Assembly: GCA_009746045.1 (NCBI GenBank) | Contig: RPFO01000465.1 | Location: forward strand, 67,001-131,000 | Reading direction: 5' to 3' | Length of the DNA: 64,000 nucleotides | DNA from: Mesostigma viride | Taxonomy: Eukaryota; Streptophyta; Mesostigmatophyceae; Mesostigmatales; Mesostigmataceae | Shown: in pieces, positions 1 through 11,109 of the stretch | Position numbering within the stretch: the first letter of the stretch is position 1 | How the letters are laid out: every line of letters begins with the position of its first letter | Notes under the pieces: model-generated | What the model was told of the DNA's origin: nothing | Seen by the model: the letters and a program-made list of their open reading frames with translations, nothing else | The model's database searches: none | Made by a program: the position numbers and the translations under genes

Positions 1-3000
1 CGCTCCCTTCCCTTCCCTCCTCCGTCGTCTGGTCGTGCCCACGGCGCTCCGTCCCCTTCCCTCCTCCGTCGTCTGGTCGTGCCCACGGCGCTCCGTCCCC
101 TTCCCTCCGTCGTCTGGTCGTGCCCACGGCGCTCCGTTCCCTTCCCTCCGTCGTCTGGTCGTGCCCACGGCGCTCCCTTCCCTTCCCTCCTCCGTCGTCT
201 GGTCGTGCCCACGGCGCTCCGTCCCCTTCCCTCCGTCGTCTGGTCGTGCCCACGGCGCTCCGTTCCCTTCCCTCCGTCGTCTGGTCGTGCCCACGGCGCT
301 CCGTCCCCTTCCCTCCGTCGTCTGGTCGTGCCCACGGCGCTCCGTTCCCTTCCCTCCGTCGTCTGGTCGTGCCCACGGCGCTCCGTCCCCTTCCCTCCTC
401 CGTCGTCTGGTCGTGCCCACGGCGCTCCGTCCCCTTCCCTCCTCCGTCGTCTGGTCGTGCCCACGGCGCTCCGTCCCCTTCCCTCCGTCGTCTGGTCGTG
501 CCCACGGCGCTCCGTCCCCTTCCCTCCTCCGTCGTCTGGTCGTGCCCACGGCGCTCCGTTCCCTTCCCTCCTCCGTCGTCTGGTCGTGCCCACGGCGCTC
601 CGGTCCCTTCCCTCCGTCGTCTGGTCGTGCCCACGGCGCTCCGTCCCCTTCCCTCCTCCGTCGTCTGGTCGTGCCCACGGCGCTCCGTCCCCTTCCCTCC
701 GTCGTCTGGTCGTGCCCACGGCGCTCCGTCCCCTTCCCTCCGTCGTCTGGTCGTGCCCACGGCGCTCCGTCCCCTTCCCTCCGTCGTCTGGTCGTGCCCA
801 CGGCGCTCCGTCCCCTTCCCTCCTCCGTCGTCTGGTCATGCCCACGGCGCTCCGGTCCCTTCCCTCCTCCGTCGTCTGGTCGTGCCCACGGCGCTCCGTC
901 CCCTTCCCTCCGTCGTCTGGTCGTGCCCACGGCGCTCCGTCCCCTTCCCTCCGTCGTCTGGTCGTGCCCACGGCGCTCCGTCCCCTTCCCTCCGTCGTCT
1001 GGTCGTGCCCACGGCGCTCCGTCCCCTTCCCTCCGTCGTCTGGTCGTGCCCACGGCGCTCCGTCCCCTTCCCTCCGTCGTCTGGTCGTGCCCACGGCGCT
1101 CCGTCCCCTTCCCTCCTCCGTCGTCTGGTCATGCCCACGGCGCTCCGTTCCCTTCCCTCCTCCGTCGTCTGCTCGTGCCCACGGCGCTCCGTCCCCTTCC
1201 CTCCGTCGTCTGCTCGTGCCCACGGCGCTCCGTCCCCTTCCCTCCGTCGTCTGGTCGTGCCCACGGCGCTCCGTTCCCTGTCCTCCGTCGTCTGGTCGTG
1301 CCCACGGCGCTCCGTCCCCTTCCCTCCGTCGTCTGGTCGTGCCCACGGCGCTCCGTCCCCTTCCCTCCGTCGTCTGGTCGTGCCCACGGCGCTCCGTCCC
1401 CTTCCCTCCTCCGTCGTCTGGTCGTGCCCACGGCGCTCCGTCCCCTTCCCTCCTCCGTCGTCTGGTCGTGCCCACGGCGCTCCGTCCCCTTCCCTCCGTC
1501 GTCTGGTCGTGCCCACGGCGCTCCGTTCCCTTCCCTCCGTCGTCTGGTCGTGCCCACGGCGCTCCGTCCCCTTCCCTCCGTCGTCTGGTCGTGCCCACGG
1601 CGCTCCGTTCCCTTCCCTCCGTCGTCTGGTCGTGCCCACGGCGCTCCGTTCCCTTCCCTCCTCCGTCGTCTGGTCGTGCCCACGGCGCTCCGGTCCCTTC
1701 CCTCCGTCGTCTGGTCGTGCCCACGGCGCTCCGTTCCCTTCCCTCCTCCGTCGTCTGGTCGTGCCCACGGCGCTCCGTCCCCTTCCCTCCTCCGTCGTCT
1801 GGTCGTGCCCACGGCGCTCCGTCCCCTTCCCTCCGTCGTCTGGTCGTGCCCACGGCGCTCCGTTCCCTTCCCTCCTCCGTCGTCTGGTCGTGCCCACGGC
1901 GCTCCGTCCCCTTCCCTCCTCCGTCGTCTGGTCGTGCCCACGGCGCTCCGGTCCCTTCCCTCCGTCGTCTGGTCGTGCCCACGGCGCTCCGTCCCCTTCC
2001 CTCCGTCGTCTGCTCGTGCCCACGGCGCTCCGGTCCCTTCCCTCCTCCGTCGTCTGGTCGTGCCCACGGCGCTCCGGTCCCTTCCCTCTGTCGTCTGGTC
2101 GTGCCCACGGCGCTCCGTCCCCTTCCCTCCTCCGTCGTCTGGTCGTGCCCACGGCGCTCCGTCCCCTTCCCTCCGTCGTCTGGTCGTGCCCACGGCGCTC
2201 CGTCCCCTTCCCTCCGTCGTCTGGTCGTGCCCACGGCGCTCCGGTCCCTTCCCTCCGTCGTCTGGTCGTGCCCACGGCGCTCCGTCCCCTTCCCTCCGTC
2301 GTCTGGTCGTGCCCACGGCGCTCCGTCCCCTTCCCTCCTCCGTCGTCTGGTCGTGCCCACGGCGCTCCGTTCCCTTCCCTCCGTCGTCTGGTCGTGCCCA
2401 CGGCGCTCCGTCCCCTTCCCTCCGTCGTCTGGTCGTGCCCACGGCGCTCCGTCCCCTTCCCTCCGTCGTCTGGTCGTGCCCACGGCGCTCCGTCCCCTTC
2501 CCTCCGTCGTCTGGTCGTGCCCACGGCGCTCCGTCCCCTTCCCTCCGTCGTCTGGTCGTGCCCACGGCGCTCCGTCCCCTTCCCTCCGTCGTCTGGTCGT
2601 GCCCACGGCGCTCCGTCCCCTTCCCTCCGTCGTCTGGTCGTGCCCACGGCGCTCCGTTCCCTTCCCTCCTCCGTCGTCTGGTCGTGCCCACGGCGCTCCG
2701 TCCCCTTCCCTCCTCCGTCGTCTGGTCGTGCCCACGGCGCTCCGTCCCCTTCCCTCCGTCGTCTGGTCGTGCCCACGGCGCTCCGTCCCCTTCCCTCCTT
2801 CGTCTGGTCGTGCCCACGGCGCTCCGTCCCCTTCCCTCCGTCGTCTGGTCGTGCCCACGGCGCTCCGTTCCCTTCCCTCCGTCGTCTGGTCGTGCCCACG
2901 GCGCTCCGTCCCCTTCCCTCCTTCGTCTGGTCGTGCCCACGGCGCTCCGTCCCCTTCCCTCCGTCGTCTGGTCGTGCCCACGGCGCTCCGTCCCCTTCCC

Positions 3001-3770
3001 TCCGTCGTCTGGTCGTGCCCACGGCGCTCCGTCCCCTTCCCTCCGTCGTCTGGTCGTGCCCACGGCGCTCCGTCCCCTTCCCTCCTCCGTCGTCTGGTCG
3101 TGCCCACGGTGCTCCGTTCCCTTCCCTCCGTCGTCTGCTCGTGCCCACGGCGCTCCGTCCCCTTCCCTCCGTCGTCTGCTCGTGCCCACGGCGCTCCGTC
3201 CCCTTCCCTCCTCCGTCGTCTGGTCGTGCCCACGGCGCTACCTTCCCTTCCCTCCGTCGTCTGGTCGTGCCCACGGCGCTCCGTTCCCTTCCCTCCGTCG
3301 TCTGGTCGTGCCCACGGCGCTCCGTCCCCTTCCCTCCGTCGTCTGGTCGTGCCCACGGCGCTCCCTTCCCTTCCCTCCGTCGTCTGGTCGTGCCCACGGC
3401 GCTCCGTCCCCTTCCCTCCGTCGTCTGGTCGTGCCCACGGCGCTCCGTCCCCTTCCCTCCGTCGTCTGGTCGTGCCCACGGCGCTCCCTTCCCTTCCCTC
3501 CATCGTCTGGTCGTGCCCACGGCGCTCCGTCCCCTTCCCTCCTCCGTCGTCTGGTCGTGCCCACGGCGCTCCGCTCCCTTCCCTCCGTCGTCTGGTCGTG
3601 CCCACGGCGCTCCGTTCCCTTCCCTCCGTCGTCTGGTCGTGCCCACGGCGCTCCGTCCCCTTCCCTCCGTCGTCTGGTCGTGCCCACGGCGCTCCCTTCC
3701 CTTCCCTCCATCGTCTGGTCGTGCCCACGGCGCTCCGTTCCCTTCCCTCCGTCGTCTGGTCGTGCCCACA
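1..3770. repeat. 41/44-bp GC-rich minisatellite array, probably intronic
   Basis: About 90 head-to-tail units fill this stretch. Each unit is 41 bp, or 44 bp when an extra CTC triplet is present. A unit carries GTCGTCTGGTCGTGCCC, then ACGGCGCTCC, then a pyrimidine run of the type CCCTTCCCTCC. Other changes are mainly substitutions. The unit has no stop codon on either strand, and 41 and 44 are both 2 modulo 3, so all three plus frames and much of the minus strand read open as a 41-residue peptide repeat. I treat those reading frames as artefacts. The last unit runs into a pyrimidine tract and a splice acceptor AG at 3787-3788, so the array most likely sits in an intron of the GT29 gene. It continues beyond the left edge of the window. 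Confidence 0.95.
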
Positions 3771-3788
3771 TCTGCCCCGCCCCCCCAG

Positions 3789-6231
3789 CTGGTGTGCAGC
3801 GCAGACGGCAACGCCAAGTACCATCTGGGGTTCAAGGAGGGCTCCCTGGGCACCTGCGCCATCGTGGGGCTGGGGCCAAACCTGCTCAAGTCCAAGTAGG
3901 TGCTGCCAGCGCTGCGCCTTCCCCTTGTTGTGCTCTGACAGCTTGCGACTCCCCTTGCTCACTTTGTCATGGCCGCGTGTGCGCTGGACGTACCCGGCTC
4001 GCTCTTGGGCCTGGCAGGGGTGGCGCCCCGTCGCGGCCACTCGCGGGGGGTGGTGCCCTCACACGGCCACCTGCGGGGATGGTGCTCTCACGGGGCCCCA
4101 CGATGCACGTTCCCATGCGGCTCCCGTCCCCATGCTCCTGCGTTTGCTTGTTTGCCCCTGCTCTCCTTGTCACAATGTCTGGGTTTCTTTGCTTTCTTCT
4201 CTTTTCTTCCCTCTTCTCTCTTTCCTCGCCTCTGCACCCTGGCATGCGTGCTGGGAGCGTCACCCCCGGACGCACGGTGCTCTCCTTGTATATGGCTCGC
4301 TCTGAAGGCTGAGGTGACACTCCCATCCCAAGCCCCCCCCCCCCCTTCAGCTCGCGCCGTGCACGTGTCCTGTGCACACGTTGCTGATAGGATTCTGTGT
4401 CACCCTGACCCTCGCATGCGGCGGTGCCGTGTTGTTGCAGGTTGGGGCGAGAGATCGACGCGCATGACACGGTCATCCGCTTTGGCGGCGCGCCCGTGCA
4501 GGGCTACGAGCCCTACGTGGGCTCCCGCACCACCATCAGCTTCCTGCGCGAGCTGCTGCAGCGGAGTACAGGGGGGTCGGCGCCCACGCCACCTGACAAG
4601 TCTGGGGAGGTACGTGGTCCTCCACCCATCTACCACCAAGGATCTCGACCACGTAGATCCATCTTGCTCATCCATCAATCGGTTTAGGGTCCTACTGCCT
4701 TGCTGCCTGCTGCAGTGGGTGCAGGCGACCACTTGGCACCGTAACCCCCATCACCAACTGTTGGATTCCACTTCCCAGGGAATACAGCCCTGTCGTCGGA
4801 CGCCAAGCGTTGGGTTGCCAGCATTAGGAGACGTTCACCTCTTGGCATCGTCTGGAGCGGTTGCGTGCATTCTTGTGGGGAGGAATGCGATCAGAGTGAA
4901 ATCCAACAACCAACTTTTATCGGCATCGCCTTGGAAGGCGTGAGTGCGACTGGCAGCAATAAAAAAGTGTTTTCTGCTTGCTGCGGCTGACAACAGTCAT
5001 CAACAGTGGTTTCTGTCCTTGCTGCGATGGAAAGTCGTCGCCAATTGGTTCTCACCTTGGCCACGTGCGTTATCCCGGCTGCAAAGGTCGCCAATTTTTT
5101 ATTTATTTTTTTTCGCTGGCTGCGCTCGCCATCCTCCTGGCTGCGTCTCGCTCCGCCCTGCAGGAGGCTCGGCTGCCCCGCGTGGGCACGGATGTGTGGA
5201 CGCGCAGCGAGAGCAAAGTGCAGGTGCCGGAGGCCTTCTACCTGTCACACGCATTCCACGAGGATCGCGAGTATTTGCTGCCGCCGTCACACCGCGGCAA
5301 GCCCTACCTGCCGCTGCACGCCCTTAGTGACAATATCCAGCTCCACACGACACAGCTCTACGGCCTGCTGCAGGTGAGGTGGGGGGCACCGATTCGGTCC
5401 GTTGGGTAGCGTCATTTGGTGGCAGTCAGTTGGTGGTATGTGTGCTTTTCATCGTCTAGCACCGCATCGGCAGGTTGAAGCACTGGCTCCTGTGATGTTG
5501 TGGCTGCACGGCGCCCACGTGCATTGGAGGAAAGTCGAATATGATTTGCATGCGAGAGGGGAATGAGGTTTGACCGTGTGGTGTTTCGGATGGCATTGCG
5601 CGGTGGTTGCGGTTCCTGGTGTGGCTTCCATGGGGATTTGAGGGGGTCAACCAACGCCCCTGGCCTGCTGAAGGAAAAGGTGAATAGTCAGGAGGCAGGT
5701 CTTATAGATAGGTGGTCGTTAGCCTGCCTGATCAGCTTCACCAAGGTGATTGGTATGTTTTTGGACGCAGGGCTTTTTTGGCTGGATTGTAATATTTCCA
5801 GAGGCAGTTCCTAGACATTGAGTAGTTGCTGGTTTGGCCTTGTGGCTTTGTTTGGAACGCAACCGCTGTGGCCCCATGGCTCTCCACTCATACATGTGCG
5901 CGTTGTTATAATGATAATAATAAGTATTATGATTATTCCTACGCGCGTGCAGGATTACATCACGCTGGTCAGCGCGCGCGCGCAGCGGGAGCGCACCGTG
6001 TCGCCCTCCAAGGGGATGGAGCTTATTCTGGCGGTCTTGCACTCTGCGCTGTGCACGCGCGTCGACCTGTACGGCATCACCCAGGATGGGATGGGCCACT
6101 ACTTTGAAGGCGTCAGCAGTACCGGGAACAGGGACGCCCGCAGCGGCTTCAGCTACCGAAGCGTCGCGGGCCTCGAGTACTATGTCTACCAGCTAGCAAT
6201 GGCAAATGGCCTGCTGTGCATGAGGGATTGA
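3789..6231 (+). CDS. GT29 sialyltransferase-like glycosyltransferase, C-terminal four exons (5' part outside window)
   Basis: Family 29 glycosyltransferases move sialic acid or a related sugar from a CMP donor onto glycans in the Golgi. Exons are 3789-3895, 4441-4609, 5164-5373 and 5953-6231, with donors GTAGGT, GTACGT and GTGAGG and CAG or AG acceptors. Frames join cleanly: the first junction splits an AAG Lys codon, the other two are phase 0. Exons 1-2 give the sialylmotif L signature (CAIVGLGPNLL, GREIDAHD, VIRFGGAPV, GYEPYVGSRTT). Exon 4 gives motif S (SPSKGMELI, CTRVDLYG) and motif III (HYFE). The VS motif position reads SVAGLE, so the usual His of HxxxxE seems to be Ser. The N-terminal anchor and stem are not in the window. 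Donor and acceptor sugars cannot be told; many algal members have no proven sialylation role. Confidence 0.88.
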
Positions 6232-6589
6232 GCAGTGATCATTTTGTTTTGTTGGTTTGTGATTCGACTGTGAATAGTTGTCTTACAAGTTTGACGGGTT
6301 GGATCTTTGTCCCACAAGCATGAGGACGATGTCAGTTAGCCAGGACGCAAGTAGAACCCTATTTACTCCACAGGCGTTGTCATCGGCCGAGAATCCTCGT
6401 TCATAGGGGGGCAAAGCGGGGCAAGTATGTCTGCAAAATGTTTTTTCATTAGACAGGGTAGCACTCCTGAAACTTGTGTTGGACATGACTGTGAAGACTG
6501 TGACATATAAGTAAGTACTTGCGTATCATGGGCAGTGGCCGGGAGGAAGTCTTCCCTGACCTATACCTAGTGAGTCGAAAATATGCCGA
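6232..6589. other. 3' flank of the GT29 gene, no gene seen
   Basis: T-rich sequence directly follows the stop codon and may be the 3' UTR. I see no convincing coding potential or clear polyadenylation signal. The region ends where a LINE tail begins. Confidence 0.5.
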
Positions 6590-8096
6590 GCTATTAAAAT
6601 CAAAAATTAAATTAAATTATAACATGCCTCCGTTGGGAGATCATGTAGCACATATTCCTTGCTGGGTGGGTGGAGGTGGCAGAAGCCGCGTAATCGAACT
6701 AACCTAACCCTAAGCTATCTAGTCTAGAAAATCCTAACGACACTACTCGATGCCGAATTAATAGACACGTGACTGCGTCACGTGAGCATAAGTCCTCAGT
6801 GGGAGGGGAACATGGGATGGAATGGATGGTATAAGCTATCTAGGTCCTAGTTACAGGGGTGTGGGCACCGCGGCCCGAATCGCTATGAATGCCATACTTG
6901 GTCACACGCGGAGCCCCCACAGGCTTGGGGGTGGTCTCCTTCATCACTACTTGCCATCTATCCTTGCGCACCATCTGCCTCCATATTACAGACAAACCAG
7001 GAGGCTGCCCGGGGGTGAGCCCGTCACGTCTAGTGTAGCACATGTCCATGCCGAGTCTATCACGAAAAGTCCACGGGTGGCGGCCCTGCCGCGCGCGGCC
7101 TGGGGCACGCCAGGTGAGGACATATCGCCCAGGCTGGGCGGGCTTGGTGCCAGCTAGCCTATCTGATGTATCTACCTGATCTGTGCGGGCCAGGTGCCCG
7201 GCTAGGCCCAGGCGCCTGTGCCTAATAATGTGGGAAACATAGGGCAAATCAGCGTACAAATCCTCATTACTAATGTGCAAACCAAGGGGGATGTTAAGGG
7301 CCTGGCGCAGCATCTTGGTGACGGCGCCGTCGAGTCGTTGCTCCAGCTCCTGCGTCAGTGTCCACGTCTCGGCGCCGTAGGTCAGGATCGTCAGAATGAC
7401 GACCTTGAAGAGGTCACGCTTGACGATCCGGGGTAGGGCGGGGTTGCTCCACCAGCAGCGGTGGTCATGGAGGTGCGCCCACGCCATGCCGATCCGTGTC
7501 GTCATGTCGTCCTCGCAGTTGGGAAGCCAACTGCCGAGCAGCTTGAAGCGGCCTGAAGGAGGGTAGTTGACCTCGGCATCGTCTAAGAGGCGGAGTGTGG
7601 GTGGGGGCCCTGCCATGCCGAGGGCCAGGGCCTCCGTTTTGGGGCTGATTTCTAGACCAACCGCCCGAGCCTCGAGCGCCAGGCAGTCCAGCCAAAGTTG
7701 GGCAGACTCCGGCTTCTCGATTAGCGTGATGTTGTCGGCATAAATGAGGTCAGCTAGTAAATTCTGCTGGTTAGTCGGCTCCCCTTCCCCAAGCTCGTTC
7801 GTGATCGCTAGGCCAGGGGCACGGCCTGCAATGCTAGCAAAGCGAGCACGTGCCTGGCGCATAACATAATCCACGACAATAATAAACAGGTACGGCGACA
7901 GGACGCAACCCTGCCAGACGCCGGTCTGCAGTGGGCAGGGCGGGGTAATGCCGTGTTGAGTGCGCACCGAAGTGGTCGACCCCTCATACAGCGTGCGGAT
8001 GACGGTAATCAGGGGAGTGGGGACGCGAGCGCGAGCAAGTACAGCCCATAGAGCGTCCCAGAGGACAGAATCAAAATGCCGAGCTATGACTGCCAA
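6590..8096 (-). mobile_element. LINE (non-LTR retrotransposon) fragments: reverse transcriptase C-terminal half with an inactivating active-site change
   Basis: The minus strand of 6840-8096 is open for 418 codons. It starts inside RT motif A (FDSVLW) and continues through GCVLSPYLF, the catalytic box and the LINE thumb and C-terminal region (GAETWTLT, RRLGLAGHLAR, VIWRQMV). The catalytic box reads YADN instead of YADD: the codon at 7731-7733 is AAC where the related copy at 40321-40323 has GAC. Loss of this Asp should abolish polymerisation. The copy is 5'-truncated and fused at about 8090 to another repeat. On its 3' side lie a hairpin tail (6766-6784) and, at about 6595-6755, the truncated 3' end of a second LINE family. 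It is a dead copy. Confidence 0.85.
6766..6784. repeat. Palindromic hairpin at a LINE 3' end (family A)
   Basis: CACGTGACTGCGTCACGTG is a perfect 8-bp inverted repeat around a TGC loop. The same element recurs at 29455-29473 and 32603-32621 and, in the opposite orientation with a GCA loop, at 31638-31656. In each case it adjoins a TTAATTAA-type tail, which suggests a conserved 3'-terminal stem-loop of one LINE family. Confidence 0.75.
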
Positions 8097-8195
8097 GAAT
8101 GCTCATAACTTTCGACTCCGGCCATGAAATTTAGTCGGGTTGATCGCATTCGACTCGTCTTTTGATGACGAACACGCTGATCTAATTTCCTGCAG
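8081..8195 (-). repeat. Dispersed repeat, inverted copy of 44500-44610
   Basis: Read on the minus strand this segment matches the plus strand at about 44500-44610. Shared blocks include CGTGTTCGTCATCAAAAGAC, CTAAATTTCATG or CCAAATTTCATG, and AAGTTATGAGCATTCT, ending in CATAGCTCG. Here it abuts the 5'-truncated LINE; at 44.5 kb it lies just beyond the start codon of LINE ORF1. It may be a LINE 5' or promoter segment or an independent repeat. Confidence 0.7.
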
Positions 8196-10080
8196 CAGTC
8201 ACCTCCGATTTTGTACGCTACAGCCATTGGCCTGCCCATGCAGCAGATATCGATCTTTTTCGGCTCGATATGGCAGCATTCCACCCGTGAACAGCATGCC
8301 TGCGACCCCGACATAGCATACGTCTTCTTACTCGTAGCTATGGAGGCCACTGCAACACCCCCAGCCCTGGAAGCCGCTCCATCGACGACGTTCTTGAGGA
8401 AGCCAGCCCTGCCACCGACACCGCCTCCGCCGCTCACAAAAAGCTACGCACCACAGAAGCCACTTCCATGGATGCCGAGGCTAACACCGCGCCTGCAACC
8501 CCACGGCCTGCACCGTCTGCTTTAACCCCTAAATGGGCGGAAATGCTGCCGATAAATCGGCAGTAACTCACCTATTTTGTAAACCAGCCCCTGTACAACC
8601 TAGCAATATCCAATGGCTGTCCTTGGGGGGCAAGCATGTCCATGAGTTGCCCTAAGCCATGATATATCACAACCTCACATATATTCATCGTAGGCCATGT
8701 ATAACTGCCGTCAAAGTCAGGGGGGTCAAGACGAGCGTTTTCATTTTTGGTAGAATGTGCATTTTGAATTATGTTGTAAGAGCTAGGCACCTACCACTTC
8801 AGGGATGATAAACAATTAGTTGCTGAACAGTTTGAGCCATTGGGGTCATCATTTGGGTGGGTATACCAGCAGTTACACCCAGTACAGCCCATAGGGGTAC
8901 CGTTGGTAAAAAGCAACCAAGGGGGTAGGAGTGGGCATACTACCTACTAATACCTACTAATATGGCCCCCAACCATGCCAAACAATACATTTCCCTTCCA
9001 CAATGATGGGGAAACATAACTGCATCATCACACTGCCCTTACATGGCACCTATGTGCAGGTGCCACCTTGTCCATGCACGTAGGTAACGTGGTACGGATA
9101 CCCTACGCAAGGCATGCATTCTAGGAGGCAGCCACCAACAAACTAGTGATTTTAAGCCTATTTCAGCCTGCCCTAGCAAGGATAAACTAGGCCTAAGCTG
9201 CTATAGCTTTCCAGGTGATGGCCAGCACACCTGGTGGCACATGCTGACAATGGGAAGCTTCTACTCACCGGTTACATGCTTGATGATGCCACAGAGACCA
9301 GCCAACTGCCTCACACTCATGCAATATGTGTGTGGGAAATGTATAACAAACATATATGGAGGTATTCAAACCCATACAGCCTCTAAAACTTATCACCATC
9401 ACCCTGTGGCAGGTCAACTGACTGAGGGAAGCATCTAAGAAGGGTGTTTTAGAAAGGGGCCAGGCCAGGGTCAAGAAAGAGCATGAATAATGCAAAAAGA
9501 ATGTGCTACACAAGCTAGAACGTATATATAAACGTCAAACATCGATAGGAAAACGATGCTTAAGCTTTACCAGGCATGGATGGCGTTACCTTGGCCCAGG
9601 CGGTGGCCGCAAAATGGCGCATTTCGGCACACCAAAGTTGTGCAGCATGGTCGCTGGATTCGGCGATTTCTGGCCACCCTTGCACGTTTACGACTAATAT
9701 GTATCATAAAAAGTACAAAGAAACCGATATATCCTTTAAAATACGCCGGAAAGGTATTGCTGTCAACGTTTCTATCGTCCGGCCTGATCGCAGTTTTTTC
9801 CAGCAAGAACGCTGCCGACACCTATCAAATGGCATTCCCGCGAACCAAAAATTGGCCTGTATCATCTTTAGGACGTATAAAATCAATATCCTAAGTTTGT
9901 CCAGAAAATTCGAACGCAAACGTAAATGCCATGCGTTGGCGCAAGCCGCCATGGCCAGGTCGTCGTTTTCCGGAATGCACGTTGTACGTGAAAAAGTACC
10001 CTGACCCCTTGTACTTTGACGGTCTGGAACACCTGTTAAACTTGGTCAAAATATAGCAAACCCTAGTATCATGTTCTGGA
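8196..10080. other. Gene-free interspersed region
   Basis: Short open frames occur on both strands but none shows a recognisable domain. A block at about 8522-8570 (a TAACCCCTAAATGG motif followed by a GCCGATAAATCGGC palindrome) recurs in inverted form near 14131-14195, so at least part is repeat-derived. I see no other structure. Confidence 0.5.
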
Positions 10081-10093
10081 CAAGAAAAAAGTG

Positions 10094-10123
10094 GGGGAGG
10101 GGGGGCTATCGCCCCCCCTCCCC
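10094..10123. repeat. Perfect G/C hairpin, 13-bp arms, 4-nt loop
   Basis: A G-run interrupted by one A (GGGGAGGGGGGGC) is followed by TATC and its exact reverse complement (GCCCCCCCTCCCC). It could form a very stable cruciform or RNA hairpin, and the G strand could form a quadruplex. No gene flanks it closely, so its role is unknown. Confidence 0.85.
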
Positions 10124-10325
10124 GACTTGAGAGGACGTGACTCGCCGCTAGCGGCCCAGAGGCCGATAGTCGACCTTCTGGGCGCCAACCGCACCGGCCC
10201 GCGCGACGCGCCAAGACCCTTCCACGGAGGACGCGCGGGCGGACGATTCCGACCGGGACGAACCGCCGCCGTGCGCCACGCGCAACGGACCCTTCCCCGT
10301 GAACACCGTGGAAGCTCTCCGAGCG

Positions 10326-10505
10326 TGAGATACTTGGAAATTTCGTCACGTTCGTATCGAAAATGAAATTTCTGACAAATTTGTCAGCTCGGACAGAACC
10401 ACAATGAATTTCAGCATACCATTCGATACAACAATGATATTTCGGCGTCGGATACTTGGAAATTTCGTTACGTTCGTATCGCCGGTGAAATTCTGACAAA
10501 TTTTA
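10326..10505. repeat. Tandem 122-bp duplication with a third diverged copy
   Basis: A block beginning GATACTTGGAAATTTCGT occurs at 10329 and again at 10451, each followed by ACGTTCGTATCG and a TCTGACAAATTT-like stretch. A degenerate third copy with AATGAATTTCAGC and AAATACTTCGAAATTT lies around 10840-10920. These look like an old local duplication; nothing coding is apparent. Confidence 0.7.
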
Positions 10506-10519
10506 TCCTGAACTATTTC

Positions 10520-11100
10520 GCATCATAACATGACTCCGTTGGGAGATCATCATGTAGCACTGGCTAACATATTCCCTTGCTGGATGGATGGAGGTAGGTG
10601 AAGAATTAAACCTTTTTGAATGACCTTATTTGTCTAATTCTAATTGCCTAGCACAGTCTACCTAGAGGAGGGCCCTGATTGGCACAATTGTGGCCATGTA
10701 CGTAATTATGCTACATGTCGTACATGATCTCCCAACTAGTCATGTTATAATTTAATTTCATTTTAATGCTAGCATGTCTTGTTGCATGCCCTCAAAGCTA
10801 AAATTGTTTATCACATGCAGAGAGAGCCCGCACAATGAATTTCAGCGTACCATTCATTAATTAATTATACCATGCGATATACTTTACAGATATTTCGCTG
10901 TCAAATACTTCGAAATTTGGGTACTGCTTTTTGCAAGCCAGCCATAAGGACCAAACACTCCCATGCAAACTCCCATTTTCATCATTAATTAATATTCATT
11001 GAGTGGCAATCCTTTCATTCCTTTGTTCACACATGCACCATCCGTCATTCCCATTATGAAATTGAAAAAATTAAATCATAGCATGACTCCGTGGTGCCCA
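10520..11100. repeat. LINE-tail fragments in inverted arrangement
   Basis: At about 10527 the block ACATGACTCCGTTGGGAGA marks a minus-strand LINE 3' end. At about 10725-10765 the reverse complement (CATGATCTCCCAACTAGTC then ATGTTATAATTTAATTTC) marks a plus-strand end. A third short piece (CATAGCATGACTCCG) lies at about 11080. The remaining AT-rich sequence shows no gene. Confidence 0.65.
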
Positions 11101-11109
11101 CTATGACTT

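Noticed and set aside
35-4312. Very long plus-strand and minus-strand open frames across the 41/44-bp array
   Set aside because: The repeat unit has no stop in several frames on both strands, so open frames arise trivially. The encoded peptide is the same repeat in all three plus frames, and the array ends in a splice acceptor.
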